DNA of 64,000 nt from Rufibacter hautae (GCF_008271695.1 NZ_VKKY01000002.1:1054001-1118000); one strand, 5' to 3'; shown: positions 16,910 through 26,208, numbered from the stretch's first letter. A program made the numbers and translations. Notes: a model not told the origin generated them from the sequence alone.

Positions 16910-17632
16910 TTAAAGCCTTTTCCAAGGTTGAATGCCTTCTGTTTTTAATACCCTGTAGAGCAGCAGTACGTACACCAAGTCCAGCACGAAAATGCCGAAG
17001 TAGAGCAGCATGAGCAGGTAAGAATTAGGGAAGTACAGGTAAAAAAGCACCGAGGGAAAAATGGTACCCACCATTTTACTCAGGCCAATGTACAGCGACT
17101 GTCCTGCTGAGCTGTTCCTTTTCAGCAACATCCGCACGAAAAGCACCGACATCATGAGGTTTTGCGCAAAGGCGGCGTAAATGCCGATATAGTCGTTGAA
17201 CTCCCGGGCCATCATCGAGATCATCAATCCGCAGTAAACCAAGGTGAAGAGGAAAGTGGCGAAGAAAAGCTTATGGGGTAGATGATCGGGGAACTCGCCG
17301 CGGCCAAACCGCAGGTACTGCACCATAATGCCTATGTCAAACAACAACCACAGGTAATCAATGGACAACTGCGGCTGCGGATGTGGGTGAACAAAGGAAA
17401 AGATGAACTCCCAAGCCAAATTGGCGCATAAAGCCACCATGGGCATGCCATAAAACCTGTCTTTGAATCCCCTGCGTAGGATTAGAAGGTAAGCGATGGT
17501 CCAGAAGAGGCCACTGCCTACCATCAGAAAACTGCTTATCTCAGCATCAAGGTGAACCGGATCTTGCAACATATGCACTGCTAACCACAATTTCCCGTTT
17601 TTGGTTAGGGTGATTAGAGAATTTTTCTCCAT
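16910..17632 (-). CDS. Seven-helix membrane protein resembling Pyr4/PaxB-type terpene cyclases
   Basis: This 240-aa integral membrane protein has seven predicted hydrophobic segments. In segment 2-3 it has CANLAWEFIFSF, and in the last segment YFGIFVLDLVYVLLLY. Counted from the start used here, these place a Glu at residue 75 and an Asp at 218. Fungal Pyr4-type cyclases (~242 aa) depend on one Glu in an N-x-A-W-E motif and one Asp in the last helix, so size, topology and both acidic residues agree. The assignment is from memory of the family, and bacterial members are largely uncharacterised. An in-frame ATG at 17671 would add 13 residues; the chosen start has AAGAGG shortly upstream. Confidence 0.6.
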   Translation of the reverse strand: MEKNSLITLTKNGKLWLAVHMLQDPVHLDAEISSFLMVGSGLFWTIAYLLILRRGFKDRFYGMPMVALCANLAWEFIFSFVHPHPQPQLSIDYLWLLFDIGIMVQYLRFGRGEFPDHLPHKLFFATFLFTLVYCGLMISMMAREFNDYIGIYAAFAQNLMMSVLFVRMLLKRNSSAGQSLYIGLSKMVGTIFPSVLFYLYFPNSYLLMLLYFGIFVLDLVYVLLLYRVLKTEGIQPWKRL

Positions 17633-17740
17633 TGGCCTCTTCTTCCAGTTTTCAGGCTTAAAGTGAACCATGGACCGCTAAAGCAGTAGAACCGTACAAC
17701 CTAAGGCCATGAAAAACTGATCATCCTTTCTATAAAACCG

Positions 17741-18271
17741 ATGGAGTTGAACCCGCTTATCCTAACGCTCACCCTTGACCCCGAGGCCGCTGAGTTCTTC
17801 ACCCGCCTACGCAGTCAGCATTTCCCGCCCGAACGGAATTACTTGCAAGCTCACCTTACCCTGTTCCACCACTTGCCTCCCACGGAGAAATCCATCAAAG
17901 ACGTTTTAGCAAGGGTTTCCGAAGAACAGGCGATAATCAACTTACAGGTGACAGACCTTATGAGCCTGGGAAGAGGGGTTGCCTACAGAATCAATAGTGG
18001 GGAATTGCAGACGATGCACAGGTTCTTACAAGAGCAATGGGCTTCGTTTCTTATACCGCAGGACAAACAGAAGCTTCGGCCGCACATCACCATCCAGAAC
18101 AAAGTAAAACCCGAGGAAGCCAAAGCCTTGGAGCAAAACCTGAGACAGACTTTCCAACCCTTCCAAATAAGGGGAATAGGATTTACCCTTTGGGAATACC
18201 AAGGCGGCCCTTGGCAGCTACTTCAGCAATTCCCTTTTAAGCCCGTTTTTGATAAAACAGCTCAAGAATAG
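17741..18271 (+). CDS. 2'-5' RNA ligase superfamily (2H phosphoesterase) protein
   Basis: This 176-aa protein has both H-x-T/S catalytic motifs of the 2H superfamily, HLTLFHHL near residue 33 and HITIQNKV near residue 112. It is more divergent than the ThpR gene at 34792. It would act on 2',3'-cyclic or 2'-5' phosphodiesters. The last 11 codons (PFKPVFDKTAQ) are encoded by a copy of the dispersed palindrome at 18234-18266, so the C-terminal tail derives from the repeat. It is divergent from the membrane protein upstream. Confidence 0.85.
   Translation: MELNPLILTLTLDPEAAEFFTRLRSQHFPPERNYLQAHLTLFHHLPPTEKSIKDVLARVSEEQAIINLQVTDLMSLGRGVAYRINSGELQTMHRFLQEQWASFLIPQDKQKLRPHITIQNKVKPEEAKALEQNLRQTFQPFQIRGIGFTLWEYQGGPWQLLQQFPFKPVFDKTAQE
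18234..18266. repeat. Dispersed palindrome copy 7, inside coding sequence
   Basis: CTTTTAAGCCCGTTTTTG and ATAAAACAGCTCAAG. It covers the 3' end of the 2H phosphoesterase gene and encodes PFKPVFDKTAQ just before the stop. Confidence 0.7.
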
Positions 18272-18321
18272 AAATAGAGGCACACCCTTTTAACTGGAAT
18301 AAGGGTTGGTAAAAGTAAAAA

Positions 18322-18381
18322 CGGTTTACCCTTTCCCTCCTGATCACCTTTATGGAGATGCAGGAAGGAAAAAGTAAACCG
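18322..18381. terminator. Bidirectional terminator-like hairpin
   Basis: CGGTTTACCCTTTCCCTCCT (18322-18341) pairs with AGGAAGGAAAAAGTAAACCG (18362-18381) with three mismatches. It lies between two convergent genes. Confidence 0.55.
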
Positions 18382-18411
18382 CCTTTATATGGAGGAAATG
18401 TGCCAGGTAGC

Positions 18412-21400
18412 TTAGTTGAAGTTGGCTAAAGAGACAATGTAATCTTTACTGCCATCCGTTACCCAGGCATCTAGCTGCGCGGGGTCTTTCATCTGCTGGC
18501 CCCTTTGCCGCGGAACGGCAATGTATCCGCATTTAATATCCGGCAGCGCCGACATATCACTCCAGAGTTTTTCTATTTGGGCTACCGGGTAAATGTCCTC
18601 CTGGCCGTGTCCCCAACGGTATTTCACGTCTTTGATGGTCACGTAGGTGGGCATGCGGTGGGCCACGCTTCGTACGGCTTTGGCCAGCAAGGCCTCCTCC
18701 CCTTTCAGATCGGCACGCGTGAGGCCGAACAAAGCCAGCAGCGGATCAATCTGAATCCAGGTGGTCATGGTATTGTAGTAGCTCAGGTTCAGCTCGTCTT
18801 CTTCTCGAGGCTGGGCCAATCCTTCTAGCAGCCGCACTTTCCCGTTCACGCGGGCCAATCCGCCACCCCGGTCCTCAATCCGGCGTGGCACCACCTCAAA
18901 CGTGAGCACGTTCCCAGAATCCAGGTGATGTCCTAAAGCGGCCGGGTTAATATCGGCACCCAGCGTATCAATGTTGTGCAGCATGATGGTCTCCAGTTGC
19001 GGATGCTCCTCCAGAATCTGCGCCAACACGCCGTTCCGCAGCATGTTGGATACCTCGTACCAGTGACCCAGCGGCGAGAAGCGCTGCGAGGCGATGTTGT
19101 CTACGTAGTCAGAGCCTTCGCCCTTGGACTTCGCCCAGCCAATCATAGCCCGTCGGCCAGATTCCCGCACTTTCTGCTTGTTCTCGTCCAGGGTTTCCTG
19201 CGGCATTTCCTCCCACAGGAACCGCAAATCACGCTCCATAGGCACATACCGCTGCCCAATGGACCGACCCGTAGACAGGTACACCGGACCCTCGTACCCG
19301 TACTTCTGCGTCAGTTCCAGTTTCTTCCGGATAGGCTCATGGGTCAGGTAACTCGTGGCCACGATGTGCGGCAGCAAAGCCCCGTATTTAGCGGCGACCG
19401 CTTTGGTTTTGGCTAGGTGAATCTCCAGGAAACTACGGTGCACACCTTCCACCTCCACAAACGGGTTCAGGGCTTTGATTACCCCAGCTCCTTTGGTCCA
19501 ACGGCTTCCAACCCCGGCGGCTAAACTCAGCACGGCTACCTTACCGGCTTTAATGGCTGCTTCTCCGGTCTGCGTGGCTTGACCCAGGCTTTCCAGTTTG
19601 GCGATGTCTGAGGGCTGCACGTCTTCAATGGTGGTCTCGTTAGGCAGACGGTTGCGTGACAAGCCAATGTAGCCTTTCTGCAACTGCTCCCTTATTTCCT
19701 CGTGCTGGATAAAGTCAAAACCGTTCTCCTTTTTGATGCGGTCGGCTTTCTCGTTTTCATTGCTGCGGCTCCCTTGGCTGGAGGGATCAGACACCTTGAA
19801 CAGGTTGCTCACTATGGTGCGCAGCAGCGGATACGCCACGTTGTTTTGCCCGCACTGGGTGGTGAAGAAGTCTATCTCGGCGCGCCGAACATAGGATATG
19901 GACTGCGGATCTTTCTTCACCAGATCAGAGACGTGAATGGCATAATATTGCTCCGGCATCAAAGCATCGGTTCCCTGGTGCAGGTAAGACCACGATCCTT
20001 TCTCGTTGATGCGCCAGTTGTAGACCACCGGTTCCATGGCGAACGGCAACGAATCGGAAAGCTCCGCTTTGGTAGCGCGCAGAATCTCCAGCACGTTGCC
20101 TTTGTACTCCTCGTACTGCGCCGGGTTCACGAACATCCCCATCCCGCCGCCGGACATGCCGCCCAGCATCAGGAAACCCAGGTAATTCTCCCCGAACTGT
20201 TTCTTGGCCCTCCGGATGATTTCCTCTGTGAAATGCGTGGAAGCCCAAGGAATGATGGTTTTGATGGGCTTTTCAAAATTATGGGCCGTATTCGCCGCCA
20301 GCTTACGTATGTCTCCTTCTTTGAGGGCTGCCAGAATATTGTCAAACACTTGGTTTGTCTGTTGGCGGGCCTCCCACTCGTTCTCGCCGCGGAGCAGGTA
20401 TTTCTCAGTCACCATTTCCAAAATAGGACCCACGTTGGAAGCCATGCCGCCGTGCATGAGCACTAGCGAGTTCATGAGTTTATGCGCCATCTCCGGGTGG
20501 ATGTCTCCGTTCTGCAGCACGCGGTGCCGCGGCAACAAGGTACCCCGGCTAATGCCGGATTCTGGGTCGCCCTCCTGGGCAAATGTCCCCTGAATGGCTT
20601 TGATGCCTGGCCATACGCCGCCCGAGTCCTGCCAACCGCCGCCGGAACCACCAATCCACTCACCCAGAATAGCCCTTGAAGCCACCAGGCGTCTTTCGCT
20701 TTCCTCCAGGCCGCCCACCAAGTGACGGGTCTGACCGGTGGCCCGCATAAGCAAGCTGATGATGGAACCCAACAGGTTCGTAGACACGGCAAACCTTGAC
20801 CCTTTGGGAATATCGTTCACCCGGGTCACCAGTTCAATTCCCATGCCGGGCGCCACGATGCGGGCCAGAATCTCTGGTAAAGACTGGTTTGTGCCCTCAA
20901 ATGACGGTGGAATTAAGCCAGAGGCAATGACCCCGGCCTTCACCAAGCTCAGGTAATCGTTCCCGAAGTTGAAGAGGTCATCCAGTTCGGTGATGTCTTT
21001 GGAAGTATTTAGGTCAATACTGGTCAAGCGCAGCACCGGCTCGGGAATCACGCGCACGTAAGACTGCAAAGGCGGTCTTATGTCTTTGTCACGGCCGAAC
21101 ACGCCAAGGTCAATGGAGATGTTGAGCACGCGGGCCCCCTCGGGATAATCCATGCCCAAGAAGAAGATATCGGACCAGCCGCTGTGGGTCAGGTCCATCC
21201 GTACGGAGGTCTGTTCCTCCAGCACCGGGTAGAAAAGCGAACTTTCCTGCCGCTGCAGTAATTGCGGGTGGATTCTGATGGGATGCTCCTCCTGGTGCCC
21301 TACCCTGAACATCCATTGGTTTCCCTTGCTTGAACGGACGCTCTTGCGCACCTGGTCGGCCAGAATCTGGAACGACAGATGGTGGTAGCTATCGGCTAGG

Positions 21401-21744
21401 CCGCTGAACAAAGCCGCGTTGGCTCCGTGCGAATCAATTTCCTTGTAGAAGGTAGTGATGGCTTGCTCAAACCGCCGCGACAGAAGGTCTTCAAACCCAG
21501 CATACGGGATCTTGCCGGTGGCTGGGGTCTCGGCAGACTCCATGAGGAAAAACCGGAAACCGGCCGCCAGGAAAAGAATGGCGCGTACTTTATCGTATAA
21601 ACTGGGGGTTGTTTTCCTGAAGTCATCCAGCTCCCGCAAGGCCTGGAAGAGCTCCCTGGCAGAAAGGCCCTGGCTCATCTTAAAAAAAGAGCGGTTCCGT
21701 TCCTCGGGGTTCGTGGAGGTAATGGTTTGTATAAATATGTTCAT
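18412..21744 (-). CDS. Bifunctional GHMP kinase / UTP-sugar-1-phosphate uridylyltransferase fusion
   Basis: This 1110-aa protein has two enzyme halves. After a helical region (~1-180), the GHMP-kinase half carries VRVIPEPVLRL, the nucleotide motif GGSGGGWQDSGGVWPG near residue 370, and GGMSGGGMGMFV near 550, resembling L-fucokinase and heptokinase types. From ~740 to the end is a UDPGP-type nucleotidyltransferase with VLSLAAGVGSRWTKG, and later TIMLHNIDTLGADI, matching UTP-glucose-1-phosphate uridylyltransferases. Such a protein could phosphorylate a free sugar at C1 and convert it to a UDP-sugar. The order is the reverse of Bacteroides Fkp (pyrophosphorylase first, kinase second). The start at 21744 (GAGAGAG upstream) is preferred to 21762. 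It lies 38 nt after a GalU-like gene on the same strand. Confidence 0.8.
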   Translation of the reverse strand: MNIFIQTITSTNPEERNRSFFKMSQGLSARELFQALRELDDFRKTTPSLYDKVRAILFLAAGFRFFLMESAETPATGKIPYAGFEDLLSRRFEQAITTFYKEIDSHGANAALFSGLADSYHHLSFQILADQVRKSVRSSKGNQWMFRVGHQEEHPIRIHPQLLQRQESSLFYPVLEEQTSVRMDLTHSGWSDIFFLGMDYPEGARVLNISIDLGVFGRDKDIRPPLQSYVRVIPEPVLRLTSIDLNTSKDITELDDLFNFGNDYLSLVKAGVIASGLIPPSFEGTNQSLPEILARIVAPGMGIELVTRVNDIPKGSRFAVSTNLLGSIISLLMRATGQTRHLVGGLEESERRLVASRAILGEWIGGSGGGWQDSGGVWPGIKAIQGTFAQEGDPESGISRGTLLPRHRVLQNGDIHPEMAHKLMNSLVLMHGGMASNVGPILEMVTEKYLLRGENEWEARQQTNQVFDNILAALKEGDIRKLAANTAHNFEKPIKTIIPWASTHFTEEIIRRAKKQFGENYLGFLMLGGMSGGGMGMFVNPAQYEEYKGNVLEILRATKAELSDSLPFAMEPVVYNWRINEKGSWSYLHQGTDALMPEQYYAIHVSDLVKKDPQSISYVRRAEIDFFTTQCGQNNVAYPLLRTIVSNLFKVSDPSSQGSRSNENEKADRIKKENGFDFIQHEEIREQLQKGYIGLSRNRLPNETTIEDVQPSDIAKLESLGQATQTGEAAIKAGKVAVLSLAAGVGSRWTKGAGVIKALNPFVEVEGVHRSFLEIHLAKTKAVAAKYGALLPHIVATSYLTHEPIRKKLELTQKYGYEGPVYLSTGRSIGQRYVPMERDLRFLWEEMPQETLDENKQKVRESGRRAMIGWAKSKGEGSDYVDNIASQRFSPLGHWYEVSNMLRNGVLAQILEEHPQLETIMLHNIDTLGADINPAALGHHLDSGNVLTFEVVPRRIEDRGGGLARVNGKVRLLEGLAQPREEDELNLSYYNTMTTWIQIDPLLALFGLTRADLKGEEALLAKAVRSVAHRMPTYVTIKDVKYRWGHGQEDIYPVAQIEKLWSDMSALPDIKCGYIAVPRQRGQQMKDPAQLDAWVTDGSKDYIVSLANFN

Positions 21745-21782
21745 CTGGCTCTCTCTATGCAATCTGGAATGCTTTTGCTGGC

Positions 21783-22733
21783 TTAGTTGGTTTTCCGCTG
21801 ATTGGCCTCGGCGAGGAGCTCCACCATGGAGGTTAGCGTCTCATCGTGGGCCTGGCCAGCCAAACCAAGGGCAATCTGGGCCTGCAGCAAACCTTGCTTT
21901 TTACTCAGGTCATAGCGGTTGCCTTTCACTTCTAACGCCAGGTATTTCTCAGTTGCCGCCAGTTCCTGCAAAGCAGGCGTGAGCTGCACGTTTTGGGCGC
22001 CGTTTTTCAGATTTGCCTCTAAAATACCGAAGACCGAAGGCGTTAACACGTGCATCCCAAAGAAGCAGAGGTAATAACCGGCCCTTAAGCCAGGGGTCTG
22101 TAGTTCCAGTTCGGCAGTGCTCAAAGAGGGCTTTTCAATGATCCGGTCTATCAAGTAAACCCCTTTCTGGTTGGGTTGGTGCTTGCCCGTTAAGGTGCCG
22201 TACCGGTGGATCTGGTGTTCAATGGTAGGGTTCACCGCCGATACCGCGCACCCTTCCTGCACGGCCAGGTTGATCAGCTGCGTAGTGCAACGTTGGCGTT
22301 GCAGGTCAGAAACATACAGGTGGTCTCCCAGTAAAAGCAAAAAGGGCTCTTCCTTCACAAAATCACGGGCGCAGTACACGGCGTGCCCAAAACCCAAAGG
22401 TTCTGTCTGTTCCACAAACTGAAGGCGGGTACGCAGGTTGTCTACTTTTTCGGCCTCTTCCTTGGCCCAATCGGTGCTGGAAAAAGATTCTATGAGGTTG
22501 TTGCGCAGAGAGGTGAAGGCCTCTTGGTAACGCGGTCCGTCGCCGGGCGCACAGATAACGCAGATTTCCTCAATGCCACTGGCAAACGCCTCCTCGGCGA
22601 TGATCTGGATGACGGGTTTTGAAAGTCCGTCAATATCCACGACTGGCAACATGGCTTTTTGTACGGTATCAGCTACCGGGTATAGTCTTTCGCCGCGGGC
22701 GGCAGCTGTAATGACAGCTTTTCTTACTTTCAT
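21783..22733 (-). CDS. GalU-like sugar-phosphate nucleotidyltransferase
   Basis: This 316-aa protein has the GalU/RfbA fold: it opens KAVITAAARGERLYPVAD (a variant of the usual AAGLGTRLLP loop), then KAMLPVVDIDGLSKPVIQ, and LLLLGDHLYVS with the metal Asp. GIIEKP-type sequence appears as DRIIEKPSLSTAE. It would make a UDP- or dTDP-sugar from the sugar 1-phosphate. The R-G-E variant of the loop and the pairing with a kinase-uridylyltransferase fusion suggest a specialised sugar rather than housekeeping UDP-glucose. It is first in a two-gene leftward operon. Confidence 0.82.
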   Translation of the reverse strand: MKVRKAVITAAARGERLYPVADTVQKAMLPVVDIDGLSKPVIQIIAEEAFASGIEEICVICAPGDGPRYQEAFTSLRNNLIESFSSTDWAKEEAEKVDNLRTRLQFVEQTEPLGFGHAVYCARDFVKEEPFLLLLGDHLYVSDLQRQRCTTQLINLAVQEGCAVSAVNPTIEHQIHRYGTLTGKHQPNQKGVYLIDRIIEKPSLSTAELELQTPGLRAGYYLCFFGMHVLTPSVFGILEANLKNGAQNVQLTPALQELAATEKYLALEVKGNRYDLSKKQGLLQAQIALGLAGQAHDETLTSMVELLAEANQRKTN

Positions 22734-22909
22734 ATGTAGAAGTGGTATCAGTGATTTGGGGAATCAGCAAAATATTCCAAGTACTAAGTAAGCACATAAT
22801 GTTGGAATTGCATGAAAAGCGAATAAGGATCAAACGCTATTGTACCTTTTACTTTTGGAAGCTGTTGAAGGAATGGACTTTAGGATTTTCAGCTACTGTT
22901 CTGTTTTAT

Positions 22910-22935
22910 CTGTGTTTTTGAGAAAAGCCCTAAGA
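22910..22935. repeat. Dispersed palindrome copy 8 (partial)
   Basis: CTGTGTTTTTGAGAAAAG followed by CCCTAAG. The TTAGGGC end on the minus strand contains the TAG stop codon of the Mut7-C gene. Confidence 0.5.
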
Positions 22936-23679
22936 AATACGAAGATGGAGGCGGTCCAGAAAACCTTGCATTTTGTCAAAGTGAGAGCCTTTCCAATATA
23001 CCCTATGGCATTTAAGGCATTGGTAGAATTCATGGAAGTATATCCTGGTTTTAGGTGGCAACAGCGGCAGAACAGATTCCTTGGGCACTTCTGCAATTCT
23101 GCCATCACACGCCATGCAGCGGGTAAAAGGTTGTATCTGGGACTTCAAGCCATACCGGATGATGACTTCCCTTAACTGCTCTTCCCACTGCTGCGATCGT
23201 AGCCAATAGCCCCACACAACCACCTTCTGCTTGAGCAAACCTATGTCTCTGGTGAGGACGATACGCTTCTCCTGGCCGGAAATCTGAGCAATGGTCTGGT
23301 CGTCATAATGGTTCTCGTACAAGGTATCAAAACCCAGCAATCGCAGGTAGCGCGCCAACTTTCCCAGGTGAACATCCAGCACAAAGCGGGCCGGCTGTGG
23401 GCTCTTGATCTGCAAGGGTGGCAACCCCCCGCTTTCCCCTTCGGGTACCACTGGGAAGACCTCTGCTTTAGCTCCGTCAGGCGTGGAATTCAGCAAACCA
23501 GATTCCTGTCCGTTTAGAATTATATTCCCTATTTCGGGATGCGGGATGCCTAAAGCCTCTATCGTGTCCTTGAGAGCCGGTGCTCCCGAGAAAGAATACG
23601 GGATCCATTTTTGCCTTTGGTGCCTGGGTAAGAAGTCCTGTAAGCTGCCGTGAAATAGAAAGTGGGCGATGTTCTCCAT
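22930..23679 (-). CDS. Mut7-C RNase domain protein with N-terminal ubiquitin-like domain
   Basis: This 249-aa protein has two parts. Residues ~1-85 match the Ub-Mut7C ubiquitin-like domain (FLFHGSLQDFLP, FPVVPEGES). Residues ~97-240 match Mut7-C, a PIN-related RNase fold: RFVLDVHLGKLARYLRLLGFDT has the first catalytic Asp, VLTRDIGLL the second. A zinc ribbon follows (CMACDGRI and CLKCHRVYWKGSH). Likely an endoribonuclease of unknown target. It stands alone. Confidence 0.88.
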   Translation of the reverse strand: MENIAHFLFHGSLQDFLPRHQRQKWIPYSFSGAPALKDTIEALGIPHPEIGNIILNGQESGLLNSTPDGAKAEVFPVVPEGESGGLPPLQIKSPQPARFVLDVHLGKLARYLRLLGFDTLYENHYDDQTIAQISGQEKRIVLTRDIGLLKQKVVVWGYWLRSQQWEEQLREVIIRYGLKSQIQPFTRCMACDGRIAEVPKESVLPLLPPKTRIYFHEFYQCLKCHRVYWKGSHFDKMQGFLDRLHLRIS

Positions 23680-23833
23680 CTTTAACCCCTACTCTTTCGC
23701 ATCTTAAAGGTTCCTTGGACTAAGTACTGGATGGGAATGGTAGTGGCCTCTTTTTCCGTACCGTTCAAACAAAACCATCTTTTTTGAGGTTATAGCCTTT
23801 ATCACTCATACTTCTATCACTAGTTTCAGTCTA

Positions 23834-25168
23834 TTGCAAGTACCTATTGTTCTTTTCTGGTTTCGACGCGATTTGCGGCTATCAGATAATGCCGGCCTTT
23901 ACCATGCACTCACTTCTGGGTTTCCAGTGCTGCCGGTTTTCATTTTTGACCAGGATATTCTGGATCAGTTTCCGGCTGGTACAGACCGACGGGTAGAATT
24001 CATTCACAATACCCTAAAGGCAATGTTTGGTGTATTGCAAGCCTTGGGTTCTTCCCTGGAGGTTAAACATGGCAAACCTCTTGAGATGCTGGGGATGCTT
24101 ACGGCGCAATACGATGTAAAAGCGGTTTATGCCAACCATGACTACGAACCAGAAGCCATCAGGCGGGATGAGCAGGTGGCCCGCTTTCTTGAAAGTAAAG
24201 GAATTGCTTTCCATACCTATAAAGACCAGGTTGTTTTTGAAAAGCATGAAGTGGTGAAGGATGATGGCACGCCCTACCGTGTGTTTGGGGCCTACCGGAA
24301 AAGGTGGATGAAAAAGCTATCAGACTTCTACCTTTCCTCCTACCCTACAGAAAAGTACCAGCACAATTTCTTTCAGACATCACCCATTCCCATCATCAGG
24401 CTGGAAGAAATTGGTTTTACCCAAAGCGGGGAGCCCACTTTTCCTCCAACGGAACTGCCAAAAACCATCATCAGAACCTACGAACTTACCCGGGATCTAC
24501 CTTCCTTGGCAGGAACGTCGCGGTTAGGGCTGCACCTGCGGTTTGGGACGGTTAGCGTGCGGGCTTTAACAAGGCAAGCTTTGCAACTGAATGCCGTTTG
24601 GCTGGGAGAGCTTATCTGGCGCGAGTTCTTCATGATGATTCTCTTTCACTTTCCGCATGTTTCCGGCAGACCCTATAACCTGGAGTATGAGCACATGGCC
24701 TGGCTGAACCAGGAAGACCAGTTTGAGCGCTGGTGCAACGGAACTACCGGCTACCCCATTGTGGATGCCGGTATGCGGGAACTCAACGCCACTGGGTTCA
24801 TGCACAACCGGGTTCGGATGATTGTGGCCAGTTTCATGGTCAAGCACCTGCTCATTGACTACCGCTGGGGCGAGGCCTATTTCGCCGGAAAACTGCTGGA
24901 TTATGACATGGCCGCCAACAACGGTAATTGGCAATGGTGTGCCGGCACCGGGTGCGATGCGGCTCCTTACTTCAGGGTCTTCAACCCCGAAACCCAGGCA
25001 AAGAAATTTGATAAGCACCAAGAGTACATAAGGAAATGGGTACCGGAGTTGGGCACCCCCGCCTACCCTGCTCCCATGGTGGACCATGCGTTTGCCCGCG
25101 ACAGGGCCCTCAGGACCTACAAGGCTGCCTTGAACAAAGCAAGAGGCATAAGTAGCGGCTCTGAGTAA
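23834..25168 (+). CDS. phrB: Deoxyribodipyrimidine photolyase / cryptochrome family protein
   Basis: This 444-aa flavoprotein repairs UV pyrimidine dimers in light. The N-terminal alpha/beta domain opens VLFWFRRDLRLSDNAGL. The FAD domain shows RLGLHLRFGTVSVRAL, ELIWREFFMMIL, GYPIVDAGMRELNATGFMHNR and DYDMAANNGNWQWCAGTG, followed by FRVFNPETQAKKFD. These are the DNA- and FAD-binding landmarks of class I CPD photolyases. No in-frame ATG precedes the conserved start; the TTG at 23834 gives (M)QVPIVLFW and is the best initiation codon. Cryptochrome-like signalling cannot be excluded. Confidence 0.92.
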   Translation: MQVPIVLFWFRRDLRLSDNAGLYHALTSGFPVLPVFIFDQDILDQFPAGTDRRVEFIHNTLKAMFGVLQALGSSLEVKHGKPLEMLGMLTAQYDVKAVYANHDYEPEAIRRDEQVARFLESKGIAFHTYKDQVVFEKHEVVKDDGTPYRVFGAYRKRWMKKLSDFYLSSYPTEKYQHNFFQTSPIPIIRLEEIGFTQSGEPTFPPTELPKTIIRTYELTRDLPSLAGTSRLGLHLRFGTVSVRALTRQALQLNAVWLGELIWREFFMMILFHFPHVSGRPYNLEYEHMAWLNQEDQFERWCNGTTGYPIVDAGMRELNATGFMHNRVRMIVASFMVKHLLIDYRWGEAYFAGKLLDYDMAANNGNWQWCAGTGCDAAPYFRVFNPETQAKKFDKHQEYIRKWVPELGTPAYPAPMVDHAFARDRALRTYKAALNKARGISSGSE

Positions 25169-25190
25169 GTCAACTTTAATCAGGAACGCC

Positions 25191-25225
25191 TTTTAGGGCT
25201 GGTTTACAGAAAATAGCTTTAAAAT
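25191..25225. repeat. Dispersed palindrome copy 9
   Basis: TTTTAGGGCTGGTTTACAG followed by AAAATAGCTTTAAAAT. It lies 22 nt after the photolyase stop. Confidence 0.75.
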
Positions 25226-25332
25226 GACGGGCAAATAGGCATACGGTTTACTAATTTACTAAAGGTAACAGCTCTCTTACAACTTCTTCGCCAGAAAAAG
25301 GTACATCCTTAGACCATAATATATGTACTACT

Positions 25333-26208
25333 ATGGCTGATACACCAAAGACATTTAACCCAACTTATAGCTTAGGGGCTGATATAACCGTCAACCGCAT
25401 GGGTTTCGGAGCGATGCGCATCACCGGCGAAGGCATCTGGGGACCACCCAAAGATCGGGACGAGGCCATCAGGGTTTTGCAGAGATCGGTAGAGCTGGGC
25501 ATCAACTTCATTGACACCGCTGATTCCTACGGGCCCTTTATCTCAGAGGAACTCATTGCCGAGGCGTTGTATCCTTACCCCAAGGACTTGGTTATAGGAA
25601 CCAAAGGCGGCTTGCTGCGCACCGGACCAAACCAGTGGCCCATCAACGCCAAACCAGATCATTTAAAAGAAGCACTGGAAGGAAGTCTGCAGCGCCTGAA
25701 ACTTGACCGGATTGACCTTTACCAACTGCACCGGATAGACCCTGAGATTCCATTTGAGCGGACACTGGAGTTTCTGCAAGATGCCCAGGAACAAGCCCTG
25801 ATCAAGCACATTGGGTTGTCTGAAGTGAATGTGGAGCAGATTCAGTTGGCGCAAAAATACGTGGAGGTAGTATCAGTGCAGAACATGTACAGCTTTGACA
25901 ACCGCAAATGGGAAGCAGAGCTCATGTACTGTGAAGACAATGCCATGGCTTTTATCCCCTGGTATCCGTTGGGCGGCGGGAACATGAAAGCCCAGGAAAC
26001 CTTAGACCAGGTGAGCCAAAAGTACAACGCCACGCCTCACCAGATTGCCCTAAGCTGGCTTCTCCACCGATCGCCAAACATTCTGCTTATTCCGGGTACC
26101 TCCAAAGTAAAACACCTGGAGGAAAACTTCCAGGCTGCCTCCATTTCCTTATCTGAGGAAGACTATGAGGCTTTAAATCAAATTGGCGCTGACACTTTCA
26201 TCAGTTAG
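25333..26208 (+). CDS. Aldo/keto reductase (third in the window)
   Basis: This 291-aa aldo/keto reductase shows RMGFGAMRITGEGIWG near the N terminus, FIDTADSYGPFISE (Asp, Tyr), LVIGTKGGLLR (Lys), IDLYQLHRIDP (His) and ILLIPGTSKVKHLEEN near the C terminus, which matches the cofactor end of the YdbC/oxidoreductase-type AKR group. It is flanked by palindrome copies on both sides and ends convergent with msrA. Confidence 0.92.
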   Translation: MADTPKTFNPTYSLGADITVNRMGFGAMRITGEGIWGPPKDRDEAIRVLQRSVELGINFIDTADSYGPFISEELIAEALYPYPKDLVIGTKGGLLRTGPNQWPINAKPDHLKEALEGSLQRLKLDRIDLYQLHRIDPEIPFERTLEFLQDAQEQALIKHIGLSEVNVEQIQLAQKYVEVVSVQNMYSFDNRKWEAELMYCEDNAMAFIPWYPLGGGNMKAQETLDQVSQKYNATPHQIALSWLLHRSPNILLIPGTSKVKHLEENFQAASISLSEEDYEALNQIGADTFIS

